Source of the DNA: Daejeonia sp002484105
Lineage (GTDB): Bacteria > Bacteroidota > Bacteroidia > Flavobacteriales > Weeksellaceae
Direction: 5' to 3'
Length of the DNA: 64,000 bases
Assembly: GCF_051175565.1 (NCBI RefSeq)
Contig: NZ_CP195105.1
Location: forward strand, 2,728,001-2,792,000
In this document: piece by piece, positions 44,259 to 52,779 of the stretch
Numbering within the stretch: position 1 is the stretch's first letter
Layout: each line of letters starts with the position of its first letter
The notes under the pieces: generated by a model
The model's database searches: none
The model's input: the letters and a program-made list of their open reading frames with translations, nothing else
Told to the model about the DNA's origin: nothing
Program-made: the position numbers and the translations under genes

Positions 44259-44815
44259 TTCAAAACTTTTTCAATGGCTTTCGGGAAAATTTCATATTCA
44301 ATTTGATGCACTTTTTCGGCAAGTGTTTCTGGCGTTTCATGTTCATCAACAGCAACTTTTCCCTGGAGAATGATTTCCCCTTCATCAATTCCTGAAGTTA
44401 CAAAATGTACGGTTGCGCCACTTTCCTTTTCACCGGCATCAATAACGGCTTTATGAACATTCATTCCCCACATCCCTTTCCCTCCAAATTCCGGAAGCAG
44501 TGAGGGATGAATATTGATTATTTTACCGTTGAATTTTTCTGTAAATTCTTTAGAGAGAATCGACAAAAATCCAGCAAGTACAATAAGATCTGTATCTTTT
44601 GGAATGCACTTTTCTAATTCTGCAGAAAACGTTTTACCACGAGGAATAAGGATCGTATTGATATGAAGATTTTCAGCGCGTTGCAAACCAAAGCACTCGC
44701 GGTCGGCAACCACAAGATTTATTTTTGCGTTCGTGATTTCTCCATTGCTAATCGCATCTGCAATCCTTTGAAGATTCGTTCCGCTGCCCGATATTAATAC
44801 AACAATATTTTTCAT
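44246..44815 (-). CDS. purN: Phosphoribosylglycinamide formyltransferase
   Basis: Third step of purine synthesis using 10-formyl-THF. The start KNIVVLISGSGTNLQRIADAI is the phosphate-binding loop. The catalytic Asn-His-Asp set is in the NIHPSLLPEFGGKGMWGMNVH segment and the following Asp-rich region (HFVTSGIDEGEII). 189 aa is typical. The last residues (KIPL) and the stop are encoded by the palindromic repeat. It is 73 bp downstream of purM. Confidence 0.96.
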   Translation of the reverse strand: MKNIVVLISGSGTNLQRIADAISNGEITNAKINLVVADRECFGLQRAENLHINTILIPRGKTFSAELEKCIPKDTDLIVLAGFLSILSKEFTEKFNGKIINIHPSLLPEFGGKGMWGMNVHKAVIDAGEKESGATVHFVTSGIDEGEIILQGKVAVDEHETPETLAEKVHQIEYEIFPKAIEKVLKIPL

Positions 44816-44888
44816 TTTATTGCAACAAAAGGATTAACGGTCAAAGGAATTATACCAATGACACTTTCTAACAGAAATATCCCCGATT

Positions 44889-45878
44889 TTATACTAAGTT
44901 AATTTTCTCGGTGTTTTCGGTAATCGCTCCGATTTCGTAGGCATCTTCCAAAATTTCCAAAACTTTTGCGGCTTCGGATTCGTCCACCACAACCACCATT
45001 CCAACGCCCATGTTAAATGTTCCGAACATTTCCATTCGATCAATATTTCCACGTTTTTCTAGTTCCAGCATTACGGAAGGAATTTTGATTCTGGACGTTT
45101 TGATTTCTGCAGACAAACCATTAGGAATAATTCTCGGCACATTTTCGATTAAGCCACCGCCGGTAATATGGGCAATTCCATGAACATCCACTTCTTTGAG
45201 AATCCTATGTATCGGTTGAAAATACAATCTCGTAGGTTCCAGAAGCGTTTCATACAAAGGTTTCCCTTCAAATTCTTCATTAAAATCCGGGAAAATTTTT
45301 CTCACCAGAGAAAATCCGTTGGAATGAAATCCCGAACTTGGCAATGCGATTATTGTATCGCCCTTTTTGATTTTGGAGCCATCAATAATTTGATCTTTCT
45401 CTACAATTCCTACGCAAAAACCAGCGACATCGTAATCACCAGGCTGATACATTCCCGGCATTTCTGCTGTTTCGCCACCAATTAATGCGCATTGATTGTC
45501 TTTGCAAGCATTCACCATTCCCAGCACTATTTCTGCCGCAATATTGGAATCTAATTTTCCACATGCTAAATAATCCAGGAAGAAAAGTGGTTTTGCGCCG
45601 TGACAAAGAATATCGTTGGCACACATGGCAAAGCAATCCACGCCAATGGAATCGTAGTTTTGGGAATCTAACGCGACTTTGAGTTTGGTTCCCACGCCGT
45701 CAGTTCCCGAAACCAGAACCGGATTTTTGTATCCGCCTATTTCGTAGAAAGCACCGAAACTCCCGAGATTGTTCAGTACATTTTTGTTGTGCGTTTCGGC
45801 TACAGCAGATTTTATTTTGTCTACTGTACGGTAACCTTCTTCCTTATCCACTCCGGCGGATTTGTAGGTGTTATTCAT
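44889..45878 (-). CDS. purM: Phosphoribosylformylglycinamidine cyclo-ligase
   Basis: AIR synthetase, fifth step of purine synthesis. Family motifs are VLVSGTDGVGTKLKVAL, DCFAMCANDILCHGAKPLFF, GGETAEMPGMY and HITGGGLIENVPRI. 329 aa is slightly short but complete. It is the first gene of the minus-strand run purM-purN-(DUF559-rraA)-purH-purD. No riboswitch-like structure was recognised upstream. Confidence 0.96.
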   Translation of the reverse strand: MNNTYKSAGVDKEEGYRTVDKIKSAVAETHNKNVLNNLGSFGAFYEIGGYKNPVLVSGTDGVGTKLKVALDSQNYDSIGVDCFAMCANDILCHGAKPLFFLDYLACGKLDSNIAAEIVLGMVNACKDNQCALIGGETAEMPGMYQPGDYDVAGFCVGIVEKDQIIDGSKIKKGDTIIALPSSGFHSNGFSLVRKIFPDFNEEFEGKPLYETLLEPTRLYFQPIHRILKEVDVHGIAHITGGGLIENVPRIIPNGLSAEIKTSRIKIPSVMLELEKRGNIDRMEMFGTFNMGVGMVVVVDESEAAKVLEILEDAYEIGAITENTEKINLV

Positions 45879-46003
45879 TTTTCCTTTCCTTTTTACTTTT
45901 TGATTTACTTTTCACTTTTCATTTTTTTAACCTTACGAATATCACTGGATTTCTGCAGGTTAAGGTCGATTTATTTCAAACTTTTTACTTTCCAGAAAAG
46001 AAT

Positions 46004-46035
46004 AAAAAAAGCCGACAATCGTTCAGATTATCGGC
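46004..46035 (-). terminator. Terminator after the NAD(P)H-dependent oxidoreductase gene
   Basis: Stem GCCGATAATC / GATTGTCGGC (one G:U) with a 5-nt loop, followed on the minus strand by seven T. The rest of the 307-bp gap (45879-46185) holds no gene; purM transcription must start between 46004 and 45878. Confidence 0.88.
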
Positions 46036-46185
46036 CAGATATTTTCAGACACTTTTGGAGCCTGCTTTTTTCCTTTTGCAGAAAAAGGTGAGAGATTCCA
46101 ATAAGAGGTCTTTATTTTCACTTGACTTTTACTTTCGCACAAAAATAAAAATTATAAATGGATTGACCTAAAAAAATTATCCACA

Positions 46186-46737
46186 CTATTTGGAAAGCAG
46201 AACTTCAAGCTGAGAGACTTTCTGCACTTTTTCTTTGAGTTCGGCATCTTTTTCGGCATTGGAAATCTTCTGTTTTTCAGAATCAAAATGATCACCGAAG
46301 AAAGGCAGCGTAAAGGTTTCCACAACATTCCCGCCATTCCATGGAAATCTGGCTACGGCAGTTTCCAGAACGCCCTGTCCGCCTCTTGGCCCTGGTGCTG
46401 TGGCCATCAGGAACATCGGAATTTCGTTCCAGGCCGATCTTCCCGGAATCCTGGAAACCCAGTCGAACAGGTTTTTGAAAGCCGTGCTGTATGTTCCGTT
46501 ATGCTCGGCGAGAGACAGCAAAACAAGATCAGCGCTGTCAAACTTTTCTGCAAAATCTTTTGCCAGTTGTGGCACGCCGTCATTCAGTTCTCTTTCGTGT
46601 TTGTAAATGGGCATTTCGTAATCGTTAAGATCCAGAATTTCCACCTCTGCATTTTCAAATAAGGATGCTGCGTAAGCGACGAGCTGTCGGTTAATGGATA
46701 CTTCGGAATTGCTTCCTGCAAATGCGATTATTTTCAT
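46186..46737 (-). CDS. NAD(P)H-dependent FMN reductase-like flavoprotein
   Basis: Flavodoxin-like fold protein of 183 aa. The FMN phosphate loop is near the start (IAFAGSNSEVSINRQLVAYA), the central strand with LSLAEHNGTYSTAFKNLFDW binds the flavin ring, and ATAPGPRGGQGVLETA is the third FMN loop. Such enzymes reduce FMN, quinones or azo/chromate compounds; the physiological substrate is unknown. It is monocistronic with its own terminator. Confidence 0.88.
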   Translation of the reverse strand: MKIIAFAGSNSEVSINRQLVAYAASLFENAEVEILDLNDYEMPIYKHERELNDGVPQLAKDFAEKFDSADLVLLSLAEHNGTYSTAFKNLFDWVSRIPGRSAWNEIPMFLMATAPGPRGGQGVLETAVARFPWNGGNVVETFTLPFFGDHFDSEKQKISNAEKDAELKEKVQKVSQLEVLLSK

Positions 46738-46781
46738 TGGTTGATGATATAATTAAGTTAAAATATAAGATGCAAAAATAA

Positions 46782-47519
46782 TTATTTTTCAAGATATGAC
46801 GGCAGCTGCATGGGAACCTCTATCAGGAGGATTTCTGCATCTTCTGTGGCTTCCAGCACAAAAGTTTCTGTTTCGCTGATTCCAAGTGCATCGCGGCGGC
46901 CCAGCTCATGACTCCCGATTTTGGCTTTCCCTTCGAGGATGAAAACATATACGCCGTTTCCTTTTTTATGAAGTGGATATTCCCGGGCGGTTCCTGCAGA
47001 AAAATCAGCCAGATTCATCCATGCTTCCTGATGAATCCAAACACCATCTTCATCCCGATCAGGCGAAAGAATCTGCTGAAATCCATCTTTCACTTTACCC
47101 GCAGCAATATTTTGCTGCCCGTATCTCGGTGTCAGATTTGGTTTATCCGGAAAAATCCAGATCTGAAGAAATTTTGCGTCCTTGTTTCTGTCAGGATTAA
47201 ATTCACTGTGCATCACACCGGTACCGGCACTCATCACCTGAATTTCTCCCTTATGAATGACAGAGGTATTGCCCATGGAGTCCTGGTGTTCCAGACTGCC
47301 TTCCAGCGGAACAGAGATGATTTCCATATCGCGGTGGGGATGTTTGCCGAACCCCATACCCTGCGCAACTTTATCATCATTCAGCACTCTGAGCGCACCG
47401 AAATTGACTTTATCGGGATGATACCAGTTGGCAAAACTGAAAGAATGCCAGGTATCAAGCCATCCGTGATCTGCGTGCCCCCGGCCTGCTGCGGGGTGGA
47501 ATATTGTTTTCATCATCAT
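46782..47519 (-). CDS. Pirin-family protein
   Basis: Bicupin protein of about 245 aa. The metal-binding N-terminal cupin has GFGKHPHRDMEIISVPLEG (two His), HQDSMGN and MHSEFN, which with Glu form the pirin metal site. The C-terminal cupin is degenerate (KGNGVYVFILEGKAKIG). The start is MMMKTIFHPAAGRGH; codons upstream to 47564 are unlikely. Some pirins have quercetinase activity, but the role here is unknown. The adjacent oxidoreductase gene lies 44 bp downstream on the same strand. Confidence 0.9.
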   Translation of the reverse strand: MMMKTIFHPAAGRGHADHGWLDTWHSFSFANWYHPDKVNFGALRVLNDDKVAQGMGFGKHPHRDMEIISVPLEGSLEHQDSMGNTSVIHKGEIQVMSAGTGVMHSEFNPDRNKDAKFLQIWIFPDKPNLTPRYGQQNIAAGKVKDGFQQILSPDRDEDGVWIHQEAWMNLADFSAGTAREYPLHKKGNGVYVFILEGKAKIGSHELGRRDALGISETETFVLEATEDAEILLIEVPMQLPSYLEK

Positions 47520-47572
47520 GTGATTTAAGGGTACAAAAATCTGCAAATACAGACCACAAACCATTGATCTAA

Positions 47573-47766
47573 GATAAGATTTTCACCGATGGCACCAAGA
47601 TAGAAGCGCAGGCAAACCGCTACACTTTTGTATGGGGCAAAGCGATTAAAACCAACAAAGAGAAAATGCTAAAACAGTTGGAAGAACTTTGGACTTACGC
47701 TCAAAGTGTAGCTTCAAGTTCGGATTGCAAGCTTTAGCACACAATTTAAGAAAGAAAGTAGCATAA
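47573..47766 (+). pseudogene. IS1182-family transposase remnant
   Basis: Translation gives FTDGTKIEAQANRYTFVWGK, the DDE core start of IS1182-type transposases. After about 50 codons it is joined to the C-terminal tail KFGLQALAHNLRKKVA in another frame. Most of the gene between is deleted. It is a dead element in the gap between the pirin and aminotransferase genes. Confidence 0.8.
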
Positions 47767-47823
47767 AAGGCTACGTCCAAACGTTAAAAACTATCACTCA
47801 AATAATACTCCCGAAAAATTAAT

Positions 47824-47852
47824 AAAAAAACGCCTCATCTAAAAATGAGACG
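47824..47852 (-). terminator. Terminator of the class IV aminotransferase-like gene
   Basis: On the minus strand CGTCTCAT / ATGAGGCG (one G:U), loop TTTTAG, then seven T. It may derive from the IS remnant's end. Confidence 0.75.
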
Positions 47853-47886
47853 GCTTCTTCAATAGGCGTTATAATGTCCACTTTTA

Positions 47887-48693
47887 CTAAAATGCAGCAC
47901 TCCACTGCTGTATCCAGGAAGCAAATTTTTCACTTCCAAAAGTCCGGTTTCGGATTTTTCCGACAACAAAGATTCCTTTACTGTCTGAAACAAGAAGGAT
48001 TTCTTCCGCCTTCTGAGATTCGAACGCAACCATTTCCGACTGCTCGGTTCTGGCCAGATTATTTTTATGAAGAAATGTTACAAAATTTTCCATCAAAGGG
48101 GATATCAGAGCTCCTTCCGACTGCCGGGCTACTTTTATGGTATCCTCTTGCAAAAAGAGCAGATTTCCCGAGATACTTCTGGCAATACGTTTGTTTGCAT
48201 TCAGAAGAATTACCTCATCAAGACCGTTTTCTGTAGCATAAATCTCTGCATATACGTTTTCCGGACAATGCACGCGGATATTATCCAGAAGCCCGGTATT
48301 CACGGTAATTTCTTTGATGATATCCAATTCAAAACTTCCCTGAACCGCAAGAACATCCTGCATGGGAAGCGTATCAAAACAATACGAAACACTTCTTTTC
48401 TGGAGCGGTATATCGCCTTCGTTGCGGTATACCATCAGTGTAATGATTCCTTCCCGGAATCCCTGGCTGAGGAGCTCTCTGGAAAAAAGCTGCTGAAAAA
48501 ACTCCAGTGTGTAGGTCATGGGAATTTCCATGCGCATCTTACGCATAGATGCCATCAGAAAAAAATAGCATTCTTCGGCCATAACCAACTCGCCGTTGTG
48601 TACAAAAAATGAGACCTTCACAGCATCACCATAGAGAAAAGCGCGATTGAAGGAATTGAAATTTTCTGAAGTATACATATCTGCTGTATCCAT
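47887..48693 (-). CDS. Aminotransferase class IV-like protein
   Basis: 268 aa with the fold-type IV PLP enzyme pattern: NRAFLYGDAVKVSFFVHNGE at the N-terminus, LTLMVYRNEGD-like strand, and ENGLDEVILLNANKRIARSI with SGNLLFLQEDTI and EGALISPLMENF in the C-terminal half. Members include branched-chain aminotransferases and ADC lyase. At the usual site of the PLP-binding Lys (before the EVILLN strand) I read LLDNIRVHCPENVYAEI with Arg, so the catalytic Lys seems absent and activity is doubtful. The START-like gene lies 56 bp upstream on the same strand. Confidence 0.75.
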   Translation of the reverse strand: MDTADMYTSENFNSFNRAFLYGDAVKVSFFVHNGELVMAEECYFFLMASMRKMRMEIPMTYTLEFFQQLFSRELLSQGFREGIITLMVYRNEGDIPLQKRSVSYCFDTLPMQDVLAVQGSFELDIIKEITVNTGLLDNIRVHCPENVYAEIYATENGLDEVILLNANKRIARSISGNLLFLQEDTIKVARQSEGALISPLMENFVTFLHKNNLARTEQSEMVAFESQKAEEILLVSDSKGIFVVGKIRNRTFGSEKFASWIQQWSAAF

Positions 48694-48749
48694 TTAAAAA
48701 TAATGAACGAAATCAATCCGTTCATTTTTAGTTTTCTTTTTGATTTTTT

Positions 48750-49133
48750 TCAGGAAGCTCCGAGTTTGATCTGAAGATTTTCTACCAGATTTTCCCAGTA
48801 AAGTTTGTTTTGTTCTTCGTCTCCCGGCTCGCAGAAGTCTGTAATATTAAGGGAAAGATCATCCGTAATATCATCAATGGCAATAGTCATTTCGAAGAAG
48901 TTTTTGGTTCCTTCGTCTTCTTCCCAGCGGAAGCGTACAAAACTTTCGGGTTTATAACGGATCAAAGTGGCTTTTTCTGTATGTCCGCTCCATGTAAAAT
49001 AGAAATCATCGCCCTTCTCCGTCACCTCGTCTGCAAACCATTCAGACAACCCTTCCGCACTCGCCAGATATTCGTATAAAATCTCTGAAAGACAACGCAT
49101 TGGATATTCATAGTGCACTTTGATTTTTGCCAT
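48750..49133 (-). CDS. START-like domain protein
   Basis: 127 aa small soluble protein of the SRPBCC/AHSA1-like helix-grip fold: HYEYPMRCLSEILYEYLASA, GLSEWFADEVTEKGDDFYFTW, and a C-terminal helix NKLYWENLVENLQIKLG. Members bind hydrophobic ligands or act as Hsp90 co-factors; this subfamily is common in Flavobacteria and of unknown ligand. It lies between two aminotransferase-type genes on the same strand. Confidence 0.8.
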   Translation of the reverse strand: MAKIKVHYEYPMRCLSEILYEYLASAEGLSEWFADEVTEKGDDFYFTWSGHTEKATLIRYKPESFVRFRWEEDEGTKNFFEMTIAIDDITDDLSLNITDFCEPGDEEQNKLYWENLVENLQIKLGAS

Positions 49134-49213
49134 ACAGTCAGTTGTTTTTTAATGACCCGCAATATATAAATTAATTTTTTAAAAATGCAATATGGAATGG
49201 TGATTTTTCTGCT

Positions 49214-50392
49214 TTACCGGTCCAGAATTTCCAAAATAATCCGACATCCTTCGCGAATTTCTTCTTCACTTATGGTGAGCGGTGGCGAGATCCTCAGATA
49301 CTCGTTCCGGTACAGCTGGCAGGAGACAATAAGTCCTTTCTCCATGCACTGCCCTACCACATCGATACAGTATTCAGGATTGCCGAGGTTGACGGCCAGC
49401 ATGAGTCCCATCCCATTGACATGCTTTATTTTCGGGTGCACAAGCAACTCGCGGAAAAGTTTTTCCTTCTCCGGAATCTGCTGCATCAGATTACTTCCCA
49501 GTACTTCTTTCAGGGTAGCACAGCAGGAAGCAGCTATGAGTGGATTTCCGCCAAACGTTGTAATATGGCCGAGTTTCGGAGAATGCGAAAGGCAGTCCAT
49601 CATTTCGGCAGAACTCATAAAAGCGCCCACCGGCACACCCCCTCCAAGTCCTTTTCCCATGACGAGAATATCAGGAACAATACCAAAATGTTCGAATGAA
49701 AAAAGTTTTCCGGTACGCCCGATTCCCGGCTGTATTTCGTCAAGAATCAGCAGAGCGCCTACCTCTTCACATCTTTTCTTGAGCTGAACAAAATAATCGC
49801 TGTCGGGGACAATAAATCCGGCAGCTCCCTGAACCGTTTCTGCAATCACGCAGGCTGTTTTTTCTGTGATCCGGTGAAATTCTGAAGGATCATTGAATTC
49901 CAGAAAATCTACAAGAGGCAGCAGTGGGCGGAAGGCCCTTTTATGGTACTCGTTTCCAGCAATGGAAAGCGACCCCTGTGTATTGCCGTGATAGGCATTT
50001 TTCATGGATATGATTTCTTCACGGCCTGTATAGCGTTTGGCGAGTTTCAGAGCTCCTTCGATAGCTTCTGTTCCAGAATTGACAAGATAGGTTACCTCCA
50101 GTGGCTGAGGCGTATGTTCTGCGAGAAGTCTGCAGAGTTCTACCGGTTTCTCCTGGGCAAACTCTCCATAAACCATCACATGCAGATATCTGTCTGCCTG
50201 TTCTTTGATGGCACCTATTACTTTGGGGTGAGAATGTCCGAGCGTATTGGCGGAAACGCCGGCAATAAAATCCAGATATTTTCTGCCGTCTTTTCCGTAA
50301 ATATAATTTCCCAGGGCTTTTTCCACTTCAAAACCGGGTGCAAAATGTGTGGTCTGTGCCTGATATTTGAAAAAATCGTTTTTTAAGCTCAT
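49214..50392 (-). CDS. Class III PLP-dependent aminotransferase (acetylornithine/ornithine/4-aminobutyrate type)
   Basis: 392 aa. PLP-phosphate binding is in VNSGTEAIEGALKLAKRYTG, AYHGNTQGSLS is the family motif, LILDEIQPGIGRTGKLF carries the Asp contacting the pyridine nitrogen, and the Schiff-base Lys is in MGKGLGGGVPVGAF. The C-terminal YLRISPPLTISEEEI binds the substrate carboxylate. No arginine-biosynthesis gene is nearby, so the amino donor cannot be assigned. It lies 80 bp upstream of the START-like gene, same strand. Confidence 0.9.
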   Translation of the reverse strand: MSLKNDFFKYQAQTTHFAPGFEVEKALGNYIYGKDGRKYLDFIAGVSANTLGHSHPKVIGAIKEQADRYLHVMVYGEFAQEKPVELCRLLAEHTPQPLEVTYLVNSGTEAIEGALKLAKRYTGREEIISMKNAYHGNTQGSLSIAGNEYHKRAFRPLLPLVDFLEFNDPSEFHRITEKTACVIAETVQGAAGFIVPDSDYFVQLKKRCEEVGALLILDEIQPGIGRTGKLFSFEHFGIVPDILVMGKGLGGGVPVGAFMSSAEMMDCLSHSPKLGHITTFGGNPLIAASCCATLKEVLGSNLMQQIPEKEKLFRELLVHPKIKHVNGMGLMLAVNLGNPEYCIDVVGQCMEKGLIVSCQLYRNEYLRISPPLTISEEEIREGCRIILEILDR

Positions 50393-50425
50393 CTTCTACT
50401 GAATTAATGCTGCAAATTTCCACAT

Positions 50426-50476
50426 AAAAAAAACTTTGGCAAAGCCATTTCTCCCGAAATTCGTATGCAAAGTTTT
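50426..50476 (-). terminator. Possible terminator of the ostA-like gene
   Basis: Nine-bp stem AAAACTTTG / CAAAGTTTT around a 29-nt loop, followed on the minus strand by a run of eight T. The large loop makes this a moderate call. Confidence 0.4.
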
Positions 50477-50512
50477 GTATCCTTCCGGAAAGCCAGGAAA
50501 GCTGACGATGAA

Positions 50513-52258
50513 TTATTTTCTTTCGCGTTTCGGCTTTTTGGCTTCCTGTTTTTCTTTTTCTTTCTGTATTGCTTCCTGGGCTTTGTCGTAGAGCGAATCG
50601 TCAGACTCGTATTTCACCTCAGGATTTTCAGGAGAGTCGACAAAAATATCCTGCCATTTCTTCGGACGGTCTTTGGTATTCCAGTTAAAATCCTGAAAAA
50701 AACGTTTCTCACGGTCGATCTTGCTCATTGGATAGGTATCCATATTGGCTCCGGTGATACAGGCGATAATCTGTACTTTTCGTTCTTCAAACAGTGCTTC
50801 AATGGCGCCACAGGTTGAGAGTGTAATCCCAATTCGGTCATTGACACCGGTTTTCTGATTCATGTTGTCGGCATAGGTTATGGCCTGTGCATTTCCGGTA
50901 ACGTTGGCGAGTTTAATTTCATTCTTGCTGTTGTAGTATACCGTCATCAGACGTCCTTTTACCTGATTGAACTCGTCTTTCATATTCAGGGAATCTGCTT
51001 TGCTGATGGCAAAAGCATGCCCTACGACCTGAAGCGAGTCGATATTTTCGTTTTTGGTATCAAAAAATGCGCGGATGGTGTCGCCAGTTACCTGTTTTTC
51101 GCCACTCCAGAGAATGGGTTTACCGTTCAGATGCATAATTCCGTCCGTTTCGTTGAAACTTAAAGAATCGGCTCTTGCCTGCGCATTGGTTTTGAAAAGT
51201 CTGGCCTGATGAAATGCACGCATGAAACTGAGCTTGCGTTTGGGATCGGCAGAATCAGGTTTCTGATAGGTAATAAATTTTTCGGCAGCAAAATAGATGG
51301 AATCTTTGGTAAGAATTTTCACAGCATAGGGCTTATCCGTAATCACTGCAGAGTCCTGCTTTTCAAAAATTTCTCCATATCCGCCTTTTATATACCGTTT
51401 TTCTTTCGGGTCTTTCAGTGTCACATCACCTTTGGCTTTTCCAAAACCGGTAATCTGGTTGAAATACATATCGTCTCCTGAAAGAAATTTGCCGTTATAA
51501 AAGATGCGCGAGTTTTTACTTTTCAGGTAGACTTCTTTGGTATTCATATTATACGAACCGTTATCCGTATAGAGAACGTTGTCCCTGTTTTTTTTGCTGG
51601 TAATGGTTGTTGGTCCGAAAAACTCGGCAGTATTGGTCAGCTGGTTCTGCTTGATATTAGCGCCTTCTACAGTATATTCGGGATTGTCAATACGGACATC
51701 TCCCGTAAAATCGATAATCTTTGTTGCTACATTATACGTTGCCGATTTGGTGTACATCACATTCTGATCGTTGGTAATGGTGCCACCGGTATTAAAATAA
51801 GCCAGATTGGTTTTTCTGTCATAATAGAGTTTGTCTGTTTTGATGGTTTGTTTGGGATCCTTCAGCACGACATTTTTGCTGGCAATGCCGCGTTCGGTAT
51901 TCCCGTCATATTCCATTTCTTCCGAGGTGATGACCGATCCGTCTGCATTTTCGAGGCGCACATTTCCGAAGGCTTTCACAAAATTGTCATCAGCGTAGAG
52001 AATTACCTCATCCGCCGTCAGCGTGGATCCTTTGTGATAAAAGCGCACATTTCCTCTGAAAGAAGGATTTCCGTCGTTTTTGTCCTTTTCTACCCCAAAA
52101 GTATCCGAATGGAGGAGCTGTATTTTCTCTGCCTGTGCCGCTGCCTCTCCGGGTTTTCTGAAGAACGGATCGCGCTCCGGTTTCCCCGCAGGCTGTGTAC
52201 GGATCTGGGCAAAGGTCTGCACACAAATCAGCAGAAAAAGAACACAAAAATGTTTCAT
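50513..52258 (-). CDS. OstA-like/LptA-family protein
   Basis: Probable periplasmic protein of LPS transport to the outer membrane. A signal peptide (FCVLFLLICVQTFAQ) is followed by OstA/LptA repeats: GNVRFYHKGSTLTADEVILY, AFGNVRLENADGSVITSE, and similar beta-jellyroll units over about 450 residues. The C-terminus is basic (KEKQEAKKPKRERK). At 581 aa it is longer than E. coli LptA (185 aa), as usual for Bacteroidetes OstA-like proteins. Its ATG overlaps the stop of the fur-like gene (TAATG), so the two are translationally coupled. Confidence 0.85.
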   Translation of the reverse strand: MKHFCVLFLLICVQTFAQIRTQPAGKPERDPFFRKPGEAAAQAEKIQLLHSDTFGVEKDKNDGNPSFRGNVRFYHKGSTLTADEVILYADDNFVKAFGNVRLENADGSVITSEEMEYDGNTERGIASKNVVLKDPKQTIKTDKLYYDRKTNLAYFNTGGTITNDQNVMYTKSATYNVATKIIDFTGDVRIDNPEYTVEGANIKQNQLTNTAEFFGPTTITSKKNRDNVLYTDNGSYNMNTKEVYLKSKNSRIFYNGKFLSGDDMYFNQITGFGKAKGDVTLKDPKEKRYIKGGYGEIFEKQDSAVITDKPYAVKILTKDSIYFAAEKFITYQKPDSADPKRKLSFMRAFHQARLFKTNAQARADSLSFNETDGIMHLNGKPILWSGEKQVTGDTIRAFFDTKNENIDSLQVVGHAFAISKADSLNMKDEFNQVKGRLMTVYYNSKNEIKLANVTGNAQAITYADNMNQKTGVNDRIGITLSTCGAIEALFEERKVQIIACITGANMDTYPMSKIDREKRFFQDFNWNTKDRPKKWQDIFVDSPENPEVKYESDDSLYDKAQEAIQKEKEKQEAKKPKRERK

Positions 52259-52731
52259 TAATCTTTTTTAGTTCCGTAAAAATAGAGTGAATGGGTATCA
52301 ATATTCACACCAAAAGCTTCTTCAATGGCTTCTTTGATTCCTTGAATTCGGGGATCACAGAACTCGATAATTTCTTCAATTTCTTTGTCAGAATTTTTCT
52401 TGTAAATAACGAGATGATCGTGTTGCTTGTCAAAATACGATTTTTCGTAGGAAGAAGAAGTCTGTGTTTTTTCACCAAACTGATGCTTGCGGATAAGTCC
52501 TGCGTCCAGAAAAATCTCGATGGTATTGTAGATGGTGGCTTTGGAAACATGGTATTTCTTCTTCATCATAATCAGGTACAGATCATCAACATTGAAGTGG
52601 TGATCCATATTGTAGATTTCCTCAAGAATAGTATAGCGTTCTGGTGTATTGCGAAATTTTTTATCCTGCAGATACTTTCTGAGGACTTCTTTGATGATAT
52701 TCAGATTGGTTTCTTTCTGCTTGGCGTTCAT
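52258..52731 (-). CDS. Fur-family transcriptional regulator
   Basis: 157 aa from ATG 52731 (MNAKQKETN). The winged helix is FRNTPERYTILEEIY...YLIMMKKKYHVSKATIYNTI and the dimerisation domain has HDHLVIYKKN and EFCDPRIQGIKEAIEEAFGV. The Cys pairs of the structural zinc site common in Fur are missing. The regulated metal or peroxide signal is unknown. It is upstream of and overlapping the ostA-like gene. Confidence 0.88.
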   Translation of the reverse strand: MNAKQKETNLNIIKEVLRKYLQDKKFRNTPERYTILEEIYNMDHHFNVDDLYLIMMKKKYHVSKATIYNTIEIFLDAGLIRKHQFGEKTQTSSSYEKSYFDKQHDHLVIYKKNSDKEIEEIIEFCDPRIQGIKEAIEEAFGVNIDTHSLYFYGTKKD

Positions 52732-52779
52732 TGAGAATCTTTTATACAAATTTATTGAAAATTAATCAAATCGCGGCTA

